A stretch of DNA of 64,000 nt from Gloeobacter morelensis MG652769 (GTDB lineage: Bacteria > Cyanobacteriota > Cyanobacteriia > Gloeobacterales > Gloeobacteraceae): positions 930,001-994,000 of the forward strand of contig NZ_CP063845.1 of NCBI RefSeq assembly GCF_021018745.1, read 5' to 3'. A model generated the notes under the pieces. The model saw only the letters and a list, made by a program, of their open reading frames with translations, was not told the DNA's origin and ran no database searches. The position numbers were made by a program, and so were the translations under genes. This document shows positions 24,787 through 33,722 of this stretch, piece after piece. The stretch's first letter is position 1; each line of letters starts with the position of its first letter.

Positions 24787-25853
24787 ACATCCTCCGCCGG
24801 TTGGGCTACCTGGTCGATCTGCTCGGGGCTGGTAAAGCGGTAGAGCAAGTAAGCGTCTTGAAACCCCCAGCGGCCCTCGACGTGGTAGAGCCGTCCCAGA
24901 TCGAGCAGGTAGTTGCCTAGGGCCACCGCCTCGGGGCGGGTGATCTGCAGCAGGTCCGACCAGAGGCTCACCGCGTCGAAACCGGCAAAGCACTCCGCAT
25001 AGTGCACAGCACCATAGACGCGCTCTTTGAGCCCGAGACTGGGGGCGCGCTTGCACTGGGCGATAAACGTGTCGATATCGGCGATGCCGTAACTTTGGAT
25101 GGTTTGCCAGGCCCGGCGGTAGACCTGCTGGGGGGTGAGCACTTCGTTGCTGTACTCGTCGTCGTAAAAGCGATAAAATACCTCGCCGTCTTCAAAGTTG
25201 GCGCCATCCAGGACGTGGTGGAAGACCCGAAGCGAGATGAGCGCGTTGCCCAGGGCGATGGCCTGGGAGCGTTCGAGATTGAAGCGCCGCCGAAACCAAC
25301 AGGCGGCGTCTTTGCCCACGAAGCAGCGGCGAAACAGGCGCAACCCGACTCGGTGATCCTGGATGGTGACTGCCTGGTAGAACTGCACCACCAGCGAGTC
25401 GAGCTGCGGTACCTTCATCTGCATCAAGACCGCGAGGGCCTGCTCGCGGGTGTAGGGAGCGCCGACACTGTTTTTCTCGTCGCGGTAGAAGCGATAGAAC
25501 AAGTAGTCGTCGCGAAAATCCCAGTTGTCGAGCACGTGGTGGAACACCGACATCTCGATAAGGTCGTTGCCCAGCATGACGGCGATCTCTTTGGGGATGC
25601 TGTAGTGGCGCGTCAGCCACAGCACCGCCTCGCTGCCTACAAAGCAGCGCGGGAAGCGCACAAAAAAATACCAGCGCTCGCGAATATCGAGGTGGGTATA
25701 AGCATCCTCGACGAGTTGCTGCGGGTCGAGGCCGACGGCCCGGATGCGTTCGGCGGGATCCCCTTTGCGTTGAACGATCACACGAGCCTCCGGAAGAACC
25801 GCCGCAGGTGTCCCGGGAACGTGCTCTACACTTGGGACATGGGCAGGCGGCAT
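24783..25853 (-). CDS. Triple-DEP-domain protein
   Basis: A 356-residue protein with three tandem DEP-type repeats, each marked by a CFxGxxAxxW-like core: CFVGSEAVLWL (about 70), CFVGKDAACWF (about 180) and CFAGFDAVSLW (about 290), each followed by ALGN or LGND and a hydrophobic helix ending in FYRFYxDE or LLYRFTSPE. DEP domains usually bind membranes or partner proteins. Its stop overlaps the start of the CpeT lyase, suggesting a shared function, perhaps guiding the lyase to a membrane-associated phycobilisome assembly site (inference). The start at 25853 overlaps the divergent MscS gene by 15 bp and may be further in. Confidence 0.8.
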   Translation of the reverse strand: MPPAHVPSVEHVPGTPAAVLPEARVIVQRKGDPAERIRAVGLDPQQLVEDAYTHLDIRERWYFFVRFPRCFVGSEAVLWLTRHYSIPKEIAVMLGNDLIEMSVFHHVLDNWDFRDDYLFYRFYRDEKNSVGAPYTREQALAVLMQMKVPQLDSLVVQFYQAVTIQDHRVGLRLFRRCFVGKDAACWFRRRFNLERSQAIALGNALISLRVFHHVLDGANFEDGEVFYRFYDDEYSNEVLTPQQVYRRAWQTIQSYGIADIDTFIAQCKRAPSLGLKERVYGAVHYAECFAGFDAVSLWSDLLQITRPEAVALGNYLLDLGRLYHVEGRWGFQDAYLLYRFTSPEQIDQVAQPAEDV

Positions 25854-27077
25854 GGCTATTCTCTTTTAGCGCAGGCGGCGGGACTCTGGGGGGCGCTCGC
25901 CCTACCGGCCGGGGCGCAAAGCGAGATGCCGCTCATCACCGTGCCCCTCGAAGCGCTGCAGTGGTTGATGGCCGTCGCTTCGGTGGTCCTGGGGGCGCTG
26001 GGCAGTTGGGGACTGAATATTGTGCGCGGCCGCTTGAAGTTTTTTATCGGCGACCAGCGCTTCGACCCGTGGTTGAGGAGCCTGTTTGGCCTGCTGCAGG
26101 GGGGAGTGTGGTTTGCAGCCCTGTGGCTGGCCGCCGGGAACCTCAAAGGTCTCGATCCATTGCGCTCCCAGGTGGCGATGCTGCTGGGGGGGGTGGCCGA
26201 TTTTTTGGTCGGGGTGTGGCAGGTGCCGGTGCTCACTATCGACAAGACCCGCTTTCCCCTGGGCACGCTGCTGTTGCTGTTGGTGCTCGCTTTTGCCGTC
26301 TTCTGGGCCTCGCGACTCTCGGCGGTGGTGCTCAAGCGCTTCGTGCTCAGCCGCTTCAACCTGACCATCGGCAGCCAGGAGGCGATCGCCACCGTCTGCA
26401 ACTACGTGATCAGCGCCGTCGGCTACATTTTGCTGTTGCAGCTGGCAGGTATCGATCTCGGCTCGATCGCCATTTTGCTGGGGGTGATCGGCCTGGGCGT
26501 CGGTTTCGCCCTGCAGAACCTGGCGCGCAACTTCATCAGCGGACTGGTGTTGCTGATCGAGCGGCCCGTGCAGGTGGGCGACTACATCGTCATCGACAAT
26601 AAAGACGGCGTCGTCGAAAGCGTCAATCTGCGCGCCGCCACCTTGCGCCGCTTCGACGGCTCGCGGCTGATCGTTCCTAATACCCTGCTGGTCGATCAGC
26701 AGGTGCTCAACTGGTCCACCGCCGAAAACCGGGCGCGCCTGTCCCTCGAAGTACTGGTGCGCGGCAGCGGCGATCCGGAAGTGGTGACCGAGACGCTGCT
26801 TAAAATTGCCTCCGAGGAGCGGCGCGTGCTCACCAATCCCGTTCCGGAAGTGATCTTCCGCGGCTGGCGCGAGTTGGGGATGCTCTTCGAACTATGGGCC
26901 TGGTGCGGCACGCCCAAGGAGCAACTGCGCATCAAAAGCGCCCTCTACTACAAAATCGACGCCGAGCTGCGCGAGCGCGGCGTCGAATTGGCCTTTCTGG
27001 AGTACGGCCAGTCGTGGCAAATGCTTCCGAACGGAACAACGCCGATGTCGATGCAGCAGCCCAACGGTCGCAACTGA
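25839..27077 (+). CDS. MscS-family mechanosensitive channel
   Basis: A 412-residue small-conductance mechanosensitive channel. A signal-like N-terminus is followed by transmembrane segments near residues 40-60, 85-105, 130-160 and 185-205. The pore-lining third helix is seen in ILLGVIGLGVGFALQNLARN, followed by ISGLVLLIERPVQVGDYIVI, the beta-domain start, and the conserved PNTLLVDQQVLNWS. It releases solutes on osmotic downshock. I chose ATG 25839, in frame with the open stretch that extends 279 codons upstream as antisense to the DEP gene; the first residues are otherwise not family-like. It overlaps the divergent DEP gene at their starts. Confidence 0.9.
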   Translation: MGRRHGYSLLAQAAGLWGALALPAGAQSEMPLITVPLEALQWLMAVASVVLGALGSWGLNIVRGRLKFFIGDQRFDPWLRSLFGLLQGGVWFAALWLAAGNLKGLDPLRSQVAMLLGGVADFLVGVWQVPVLTIDKTRFPLGTLLLLLVLAFAVFWASRLSAVVLKRFVLSRFNLTIGSQEAIATVCNYVISAVGYILLLQLAGIDLGSIAILLGVIGLGVGFALQNLARNFISGLVLLIERPVQVGDYIVIDNKDGVVESVNLRAATLRRFDGSRLIVPNTLLVDQQVLNWSTAENRARLSLEVLVRGSGDPEVVTETLLKIASEERRVLTNPVPEVIFRGWRELGMLFELWAWCGTPKEQLRIKSALYYKIDAELRERGVELAFLEYGQSWQMLPNGTTPMSMQQPNGRN

Positions 27078-27150
27078 GCGGGCAGGTCATAGCGAATCCC
27101 CGAACGGTGGTATTGGCTGGCCTTGCCAGTAAGCTTGCCTGGGGTCCATC

Positions 27151-27186
27151 GCTTGGTTTACAATGCACCAAGCAAAAGTTTACAAT
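27151..27186 (+). promoter_or_regulatory. Promoter and operator of the STAS-like regulator
   Basis: TTTACA (27157-27162) and TACAAT (27181-27186) make a good sigma-70 promoter with an 18-bp spacer. The inverted repeat GCTTGGT/ACCAAGC (27151-27157 and 27167-27173) overlaps the -35 box and could be the operator. The expected transcription start is at about 27193, the chosen start codon. Confidence 0.6.
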
Positions 27187-27192
27187 GGACGG

Positions 27193-28287
27193 ATGGAGAA
27201 CCTGGACTGGAACCCAGAGATCGTTACCACCGAAGATCCGAAGATCTGGCTGCTGCAGGCTCTCTATGAGAAGCAGCCCAACCCTGTCCAGGTGGTGGCC
27301 GATAAACTTTCGATTACTCGCCAGGCTGCTCACCGGCAGATGGCTAAACTTGTCAAAGATGGATTAGTGCAGGCTACGGGTCATACAAGAGCCAGAGTTT
27401 ATACATTGACAACTGTTGCTAATAAGCAAAAAATTTACTCGCGCTCTAATGGTCTTGATGAGGACCTTGCGTGGAGAGAAGTGTGTCAACCGCTTTTACA
27501 GAACCTTGAAAAGAACAATAATGAAATCTATCAAATATGTTTCTATGGCTTTACCGAGATGTTCAATAATGCCATAGATCACTCTGGAGCCTCTGCTGTG
27601 ACAGCGGAAATCATTCTGACAGGGGCTTACATAGAGTTGCAAATCAACGATGATGGAGTAGGAATTTTCAAGAAGATCAAAGAAGCTTTTAACCTTGAAG
27701 ATGAGCGTCACGCCATCTTCGAATTATCTAAAGGCAAGCTCACCACCGACCCAGACAATCATAGTGGCCAAGGCATTTTTTTTACTAGCCGAGCTTTTGA
27801 TTACTTCGACATATTCTCGCGTGGCTTATTTTTTGCGTGTCACAATACCCAAGATTTGCTGGTCGGAGAAATTGAGGATATGGAAGGTACTTTGGTGACC
27901 ATGAAAGTTGGTTTATTCTCCAACCGGAATTTGGGAGAGATTTTTGCTCGATTTGAGGGTGAGGAAGGAGAAGACGGGTTGCGAGGTTTTGATCGTACAC
28001 AGGTGCCCGTGTCTTTGGCCGCTGCTGGGGAGGACAACTTCGTCTCCCGCTCGCAGGCTAAAAGAGTCCTTGCCCGCGCCCACCAATTTAAGGAGATTAT
28101 TCTAGATTTTGAAGGCGTGGATTATGTAGGACAAGCCTTCGCGGATGAAATTTTTAGGGTTTATACAGCTAACAACCCAGACGTACACATTACCTACATC
28201 CAAGCAAATTCTGAAGTCAAAAAAATGATTAACTGGGCTCTGCATACAGCTCGGGAGAGGAAGCGAGACCAGAAGCAGGAGCCTTAG
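27193..28287 (+). CDS. HTH-ATPase-STAS-like (DUF4325) regulator
   Basis: A 364-residue protein with three parts. Residues 1-75 form a winged helix (VVADKLSITRQAAHRQMAKL). Residues about 100-250 are a GHKL ATPase with an N box (EMFNNAIDHSG), a G1 loop (NDDGVGIFKKI) and a G2-like loop (HSGQGIFFTSRAF), without a histidine box. The rest has a C-terminal STAS-like/DUF4325 domain (EIILDFEGVDYVGQAFADEI). The fusion looks like an anti-sigma or partner-switching type regulator in one chain. Codon use and composition are A+T-richer than both neighbours, suggesting transfer. ATG 27193 is preferred over 27163 because the latter lies within the promoter spacer. Role and ligand are unknown. Confidence 0.8.
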   Translation: MENLDWNPEIVTTEDPKIWLLQALYEKQPNPVQVVADKLSITRQAAHRQMAKLVKDGLVQATGHTRARVYTLTTVANKQKIYSRSNGLDEDLAWREVCQPLLQNLEKNNNEIYQICFYGFTEMFNNAIDHSGASAVTAEIILTGAYIELQINDDGVGIFKKIKEAFNLEDERHAIFELSKGKLTTDPDNHSGQGIFFTSRAFDYFDIFSRGLFFACHNTQDLLVGEIEDMEGTLVTMKVGLFSNRNLGEIFARFEGEEGEDGLRGFDRTQVPVSLAAAGEDNFVSRSQAKRVLARAHQFKEIILDFEGVDYVGQAFADEIFRVYTANNPDVHITYIQANSEVKKMINWALHTARERKRDQKQEP

Positions 28288-28338
28288 ACATTCTCTCTAA
28301 TCTGAGCATCACGCTACAAACCGAGCAAATACCATACT

Positions 28339-30753
28339 TCAATCCAGCTCCAGAGTCCGAAAGTCGCTCACCTGCAGGTACGCTCCCGAAAAGGGAACCG
28401 GCTGCCCGTCTACCCGTGCTCGCCCTACGCGGACACCATGCACAAAAATGCGCACCCCCCGATAAGGAAAGGCGAAATCGCCTTCCCAAGAGCGCTCCAG
28501 CACAAAACCCGCGCCGCACCGGCTGAATCGCAGCCGCTCGATGCGGTTTGCCCCGTAGCCGTCCCCGGCGTCCTCGTATATCGTCCCTTCAAACGCGCCG
28601 GACTCGGGCGCATAGAGGTGCAAAGCCAGATGGCCATCCTCCTCCATCGGCAATACGCTGCCGGCTTTGACCAGCAGCGGAATGCGCTCGATCGGTGCGT
28701 CGAGGCGGATGCTGCCCGGCCCCTCCAGCACCTGATCGTCCCAGAGGTGGTACCAGCGCCCCGCGGGCAAGACGACCTCCCGGGCGCGCTCGCCCTCGCG
28801 CACCACCGGATAGACGGCCAGGGCGTCGCCCAGCAAAAAGGCGTCGTCGATGTCCCACAGCCGCGCGTTGCCCGGATCGGCCCAAAATAGGGGGCGCACC
28901 AGAGGAACCCCGCGTCGGCTGGCCTCCCAGCAGAGCGTGTAGAGGTACGGCAGCAGCCGGTAGCGCAACTTGATGAACGCGCGGGCGATGCCCAGCGACG
29001 GTTCGCCAAAAGTCCAGGGAGCGCGGCTGCGCGAATCGTTGGAGGCGTGGGTGCGAAAGAAGGGCAAAAACGCCGACAACTGCATCCAGCGTATGTATAA
29101 CTCCGACGAGGGATTGCCCCGGAAGCCGCCCGTGTCGGGGCCGGAGTAGGGGATGCCGCACAGTCCCAGTTCGAGCACCTGGGCCACGGTCATGGCGAGC
29201 GCCCCCCAACTGCTCTCGGTGTCGCCGGTCCATGTCCAGGCGTAGCGCTGCAGACCCGCCCAGCCCGCCCGCGAGACGATAAACGGCCGCGCCTCGGGCC
29301 GGAAGGTGCGCAGGCTCTCGTACCCCGCCCGCGCCTGCAATAGACCGTACAGATTGTGCGCCTCGCGGTGATCGCCGCCCCGCCCTTCCATGGAGTGACG
29401 GGTCGGGCGCGGCAGCGATCGGTCGCCCCAGGCGACGAAGGCGGCCGGTTCGTTCATGTCGTGCCAGAAACCGGCGATCCCGAGCGAGAGCAGGTGGCGG
29501 TACTGCTCGCTCCACCAGTGGCGGACCTCGGGGTCACTAAAATCCGGAAAGGCGCACCAGCCCGGCCAGACCGGGGCAATCACCGGTTGGGCGTCGGGGG
29601 TGCTCACAAAGGCCTTGCGCTCCATCCCGTCGCGAAAGATCGGCAGATCCGGATCGGCCTTGATGGCCGGGTTGAGGATGCTCACCAACCGCACGCCCCG
29701 CCGGGCCAGCTCCCGGGTAAATTCGCCCAACAGCGGAAAGCGCCTGGGGTCGATCGTGAACGCCTTGAAATCGTCCATCACATCGATGTCGAGGTGGATG
29801 GCGCTGACGGGAATGTCGTTGGCCTCAAAGGCCCGGGCGACGTTGCGCACGGCCGCCTCGGTCTCGTAACCCCAGCGCGACTGGTGATAGCCCAGAGCCC
29901 ATTTGGGCGGCAACGGCGGCCTGCCGGTCAACTCTGTATAGCGCTCCAGCAGCTTCTCCACAGGACCGATTCCCACGTAATAGCGCAGGGCGCCGCCCTC
30001 GAAGGCGGCGACCGCCTCTTGTTTGAAGGTGAAGGCGGCCGGGAAGGAGTTTTCGTAGAAGACCAGATAACTCCCCTGCGGTTGCAGGCTGATATAAAGA
30101 GGAATCGAGATATAGAGCGGGTCGGCCCCGGGGCCGTAGCGCCCTGCCATGTCGAAGTTCCACATCTGAAAGGCCGTCGCTCCGCCGCCCGCATCGCGGG
30201 CCTGGCGCAAATTGAGGGGAGCGGCCCGCTCGCCGAGGCCATAGATCCGCTCTTCTTCAGCCAGCGACACCCGGTGCACCCAGCCGCCTCTCTGGTGGTC
30301 CGGGGGCAATTCCGCGCGCAGAATCCGCCCATCGGCATCGGCGAAGCGCACCCGGCCGTCCGGAGTGACGCGCACCCGCATTGCTCCCGTGGTCGCTTCG
30401 ATACCCTGGGCACCCGCCTGGACCTCCACGGCCACCGCCGGCCACTCGTCGCGGGCGATGGCGTAGGGCACCGGCAGTCGTTCCGACAACCAGTCGCAGC
30501 GCACCAGGTCCACCGCCAAAAAGCGCACGGTCAGTTCGCTGTGCTCGAAGCGGCAGTGCACACCCCATCTCTCAGTGCGGTGCTCAAGAAGCTTGCCGGG
30601 TCGCTCGAAACCCTGAAGGGCGGGCGGTAGAAATCGTCGTTCAATCCCGTCTCGCCAAAAGGAATATTGCAAGGCCTTGCGGGCGTACCCCAGGTAAAAA
30701 AAGGAGCTGACAAAGTATTGCCACTTTGAGACGATCTTCTGGATGATGCTCAT
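28339..30753 (-). CDS. Glycoside hydrolase family 31 alpha-glucosidase
   Basis: An 804-residue GH31 enzyme. The catalytic nucleophile Asp sits in IAGFWHDMNEPAAF and the acid/base Asp in WTWTGDTESSWGAL. The N-terminal beta-sandwich, the (beta/alpha)8 barrel (PPKWALGYHQSRWGYE near residue 300) and the C-terminal sandwich are all present at the usual length. Substrates are probably alpha-linked glucose oligomers, such as maltose or glycogen fragments; sulfoquinovosidase or xylosidase activity is not excluded. No signal peptide is evident. Convergent with the STAS-like gene, it has no obvious operon partner. Confidence 0.92.
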   Translation of the reverse strand: MSIIQKIVSKWQYFVSSFFYLGYARKALQYSFWRDGIERRFLPPALQGFERPGKLLEHRTERWGVHCRFEHSELTVRFLAVDLVRCDWLSERLPVPYAIARDEWPAVAVEVQAGAQGIEATTGAMRVRVTPDGRVRFADADGRILRAELPPDHQRGGWVHRVSLAEEERIYGLGERAAPLNLRQARDAGGGATAFQMWNFDMAGRYGPGADPLYISIPLYISLQPQGSYLVFYENSFPAAFTFKQEAVAAFEGGALRYYVGIGPVEKLLERYTELTGRPPLPPKWALGYHQSRWGYETEAAVRNVARAFEANDIPVSAIHLDIDVMDDFKAFTIDPRRFPLLGEFTRELARRGVRLVSILNPAIKADPDLPIFRDGMERKAFVSTPDAQPVIAPVWPGWCAFPDFSDPEVRHWWSEQYRHLLSLGIAGFWHDMNEPAAFVAWGDRSLPRPTRHSMEGRGGDHREAHNLYGLLQARAGYESLRTFRPEARPFIVSRAGWAGLQRYAWTWTGDTESSWGALAMTVAQVLELGLCGIPYSGPDTGGFRGNPSSELYIRWMQLSAFLPFFRTHASNDSRSRAPWTFGEPSLGIARAFIKLRYRLLPYLYTLCWEASRRGVPLVRPLFWADPGNARLWDIDDAFLLGDALAVYPVVREGERAREVVLPAGRWYHLWDDQVLEGPGSIRLDAPIERIPLLVKAGSVLPMEEDGHLALHLYAPESGAFEGTIYEDAGDGYGANRIERLRFSRCGAGFVLERSWEGDFAFPYRGVRIFVHGVRVGRARVDGQPVPFSGAYLQVSDFRTLELD

Positions 30754-30895
30754 TGTTGGGCAACGAAGCTCGATGGTGTGAATACAGACAACAACTGCCG
30801 ACAAGCATTCCGATTATCGGGGCAAGGCGGTCTGGCGCTCCATCTGCCTCAGGTCGGATCTGTCGCTCAGGTGGGTTTGGTTGGCCCCGGAGCGC

Positions 30896-31309
30896 TCAGG
30901 ACAGTTTCAGCGACTGCACGACATTGATGAGCGATTCGGTTCCTATCGGTTTGATCAGGTACGAAAAAGCCCCAAGGGCGTAGGCCTGGTCGCTGTCGCT
31001 CTCCAGTGCGGAACTGGAAAGCATCACCACCGGTGTGTCCTTGAGGTGGTCCTGCCGGCGCATCCAGGTGAGCAACTCGAAGCCGCTGACGTGGGGCATC
31101 TGGATATTCGAGATTACCATCACCGGCAATGGATAGCTCTCGCGGTCGGTGTAGGGCGGCTCGCCGCCCAGATAGAGTAGCGCCTCGCGTCCGTCCAGGA
31201 CCACTTTGAGTGCAAAATCGAGCTGCCCCTGGCGAAAGGCCCTTTCCACCATCACCACGGCCGCCGGGTTGTTCTCCACCAGCAAAATCGTCCGCCGCTC
31301 CGCCCTCAT
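30896..31309 (-). CDS. Degenerate receiver (pseudo-response regulator)
   Basis: A 137-residue receiver of the Rcp1 type, from ATG 31309. The conserved fold is clear, but two key acidic residues are gone: the acidic pair reads VENNP (E12, N13) where a functional receiver has ED, and the phosphoacceptor position in VMVISNIQMP is Asn68 instead of Asp. The switch Ser (VVMLSSSA) and Lys (YLIKPIG) remain. It is thus unlikely to be phosphorylated at the usual site, and may act by protein binding. It is next to a kinase of the same type and its sister receiver (33031-33450). Confidence 0.9.
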   Translation of the reverse strand: MRAERRTILLVENNPAAVVMVERAFRQGQLDFALKVVLDGREALLYLGGEPPYTDRESYPLPVMVISNIQMPHVSGFELLTWMRRQDHLKDTPVVMLSSSALESDSDQAYALGAFSYLIKPIGTESLINVVQSLKLS

Positions 31310-31500
31310 CGCTGCGCTGATTGCCTCAAAATGCCCAATACAGGGTACCGTACCATGTGACCTGTACCGATGAACCCAAAGTCCCTTTGCACCGCCGGCC
31401 GCTTCTAGAAGTTTTTGATAGCAGCCCCAATGCCTGGGAAAATGAAAAACACTCCTTTGCGCAGAGTCGCTCCTCACCAAATTTCAAGCAAAGTTAAGCT

Positions 31501-33003
31501 ATGCCGTCCCAATCCACCTTCATGGCCAGTCCAGACCTGCGCATCATTCTCATCGACGACAACCCCGGCGATCGGCTGCTTGCCTTGCGGGAGCTGACCC
31601 AGGAGTTTCCCAACCTGCAAGCCGAGCAAATCACCGACCAGGCGGCCTTCGAAGGTGCTCTGGCGACCCAGCGCTTCGATGTGGTGATTACCGACTACCA
31701 GCTGCACTGGGGAGACGGACTGCAGGTGCTGCGGCGGGTCAAGCGGCGCTTTCCGGACTGCCCGGTGATCATGTTCACAAACAGCAGCAACGGTGAACTG
31801 GCTGCCCAGGCGATGAAGGATGGGCTGGACGACTACGTGACCAAGTCTCCCCGGCAGTACATCCGGCTGGCGGGAGCGGTACGCTCGGCGCTTGCCTTCA
31901 CCCGGGCCAACCGGCGCGTCGAGCGGTTGCAGTCGCGCCTGCAGACGCTGCTCAACCGGCTGCACGTCGGCGTGTTTCGGGCGAGTGTGGGCGGCCGGCT
32001 CATCGAGTGCAACATCGCCTTTTTGCAGTTGCTGGGCTTCACTTCGAGCGGACAAATCCAGCAGTTGCCCTTCGAGCAGCTGTACTGCCCACCGCCGGAC
32101 GGTGCCCCGGAGGGCTACTGGGAGAACGAGATTTTACTGCAGCGGCCGGACGGCAGCGAACTGTGGGTGCTGTTGAGCGCCACGCTCAGCGCTGGGGAGG
32201 ACGGCGGCATCATCGACGGACTGATCGAGGATATCAGCGCCCGCAAGCAAAACAGCGAACAACTGGAAAGGCGGGTGCGCGAACGCACCGTGCAGTTGGA
32301 GGCGGCCAACCAGGAGTTGGAGGCATTTACCTACTCGGTCTCCCACGACTTGCGCGAGCCCCTGCGCAACATGCAGGGATTGGCCCAGGCGCTGCTTGAA
32401 GATTTTCCCGCCCAATTGTCCCCTACCGCCCACCAGTACGCTCAACTGATCGTCCGCTCCAGCCAGCAGATGGACGCGCTCATCCAGGATCTGCTCACCT
32501 ACAGCCGCCTGGGACGAGCCGACACCCACCCGCAACCGGTCAATCTCAACACGGTGATTTCCGCCGCGCTCACCCAGCTGCAGACCAAACTGCAGGAAGC
32601 CGCAGCCGAGGTGCAGGTGGATAGTCCGCTTCCGGAGGTGCACGGCCACTTCAATACCCTGGTTCAGGTTCTGCTCAACTTGCTGACCAACGCCATCAAG
32701 TTCGTCGCCCCGGGCGTTGCTCCCCGCGTGCGCATCCGCGCAGACGTACACGACCGGGGAGGCTCCCGCTGGGTGCGGCTGTGGGTGGAGGACAACGGCA
32801 TCGGCGTGTCTCCCCAGAACCACCAGCGCATCTTCCGCGTCTTCGAACGGCTGCACGGCAGTGAGACCTACCCCGGTACCGGCATCGGCCTGGCCATCGT
32901 GCGTAAGGGCATTGATCAACACGGGGGCCGGGCGGGAGTCGAGGCGGATCTGGGGCAGGGTAGCCGCTTCTGGGTAGAGCTGCCGACGGTCTCAGGCGGG
33001 TGA
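31501..33003 (+). CDS. Hybrid-type histidine kinase (REC-PAS-kinase)
   Basis: A 500-residue soluble histidine kinase with an N-terminal receiver (Asp65 in VVITDYQLHWGDG), a PAS-type domain (about 145-260) and a kinase core. His282 lies in YSVSHDLREPLRNM, the H box of phytochrome-like kinases; the N box (VLLNLLTNAIKFV), G1 (VEDNGIGVSPQ), and GTGIGLAIV complete it. A second start at MASPDL is possible. No chromophore-binding GAF domain is present. It lies between a degenerate receiver and a canonical one, on opposite strands, which suggests a local phosphorelay. Confidence 0.92.
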   Translation: MPSQSTFMASPDLRIILIDDNPGDRLLALRELTQEFPNLQAEQITDQAAFEGALATQRFDVVITDYQLHWGDGLQVLRRVKRRFPDCPVIMFTNSSNGELAAQAMKDGLDDYVTKSPRQYIRLAGAVRSALAFTRANRRVERLQSRLQTLLNRLHVGVFRASVGGRLIECNIAFLQLLGFTSSGQIQQLPFEQLYCPPPDGAPEGYWENEILLQRPDGSELWVLLSATLSAGEDGGIIDGLIEDISARKQNSEQLERRVRERTVQLEAANQELEAFTYSVSHDLREPLRNMQGLAQALLEDFPAQLSPTAHQYAQLIVRSSQQMDALIQDLLTYSRLGRADTHPQPVNLNTVISAALTQLQTKLQEAAAEVQVDSPLPEVHGHFNTLVQVLLNLLTNAIKFVAPGVAPRVRIRADVHDRGGSRWVRLWVEDNGIGVSPQNHQRIFRVFERLHGSETYPGTGIGLAIVRKGIDQHGGRAGVEADLGQGSRFWVELPTVSGG

Positions 33004-33030
33004 AGCCCTCAATCCCACGATTACTCAGGC

Positions 33031-33450
33031 TCACGCCGTCTGGAAGGAACTAAGCACTTCTGCCAGAGTGTCGGCCGCCAGGGGTTTGAGCAGATAGAAG
33101 TAGGCCCCCATCTGGTAGGCGCGCTCGAGTTCGCGGTTGCCCGTGCCGGTCAACACGAGCACCGGCAGGTCTTTGAGTTCCGGACGCCTCTGGATCCAGG
33201 CGAGCAGTTCAAGGCCGGATGACCCCGGCAAGCGCAGGTCCGTGACCACGATCCTGGGTAAGGGAAAGTTCTCGCGATCAGCGTAGCGGCTCGCACCTTC
33301 GAGGTAGCGCATCGCCTCCTCAGCGGAGCTGACCCAGTGGCACTCGCTGTCGGCTGACGCCTTGCAGAAGGTGCGCTCGATCATCAGCGAATCGATGGAG
33401 TTGTCCTCTACCACCAGTACAACGTTACGGGCACGAGCTTCCATCTTCAC
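33031..33450 (-). CDS. Rcp1-type response regulator
   Basis: A 139-residue (or 137 from the second Met) stand-alone receiver. All key residues are present: VLVVEDNSIDSLM has the acidic pair, IVVTDLRLPGSSG the phosphoacceptor Asp71, VLVLTGTGN the Thr and YLLKPLA the Lys. The layout matches Rcp1 regulators that accept phosphate from bacteriophytochromes. It is convergent with the kinase just upstream, likely its source of phosphate, and paralogous to the degenerate receiver at 30896-31309. Confidence 0.93.
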   Translation of the reverse strand: MKMEARARNVVLVVEDNSIDSLMIERTFCKASADSECHWVSSAEEAMRYLEGASRYADRENFPLPRIVVTDLRLPGSSGLELLAWIQRRPELKDLPVLVLTGTGNRELERAYQMGAYFYLLKPLAADTLAEVLSSFQTA

Positions 33451-33722
33451 TTCTCCCTGGCACTAGGTTCAGCTACAAAAAACAGTTGCTCCATACGAGT
33501 ATGTTCGACGCGACCGCAGCCTCATCACTATCCAAAGACAGGTTTTCAAGAAGTATCGCCGATCCCGCCGGTCGGCGGCTCACCTGCCTGAAGTAGCAGC
33601 GCTCAATCTATCCGTATACCCCCTGCTGCACAGGGCATGCCAGCAAAGCGGTGCTAAGATAAAGAAAGTTTACATTGACCGGTTCAGCCTCTGCCCCGGT
33701 CGGCTCGACAGGACACAGACCG

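Noticed and set aside
25002-25838. Upstream extension of the MscS frame
   Set aside because: It is antisense to the DEP-protein gene and lacks any channel-like sequence; the family start fits 25839.
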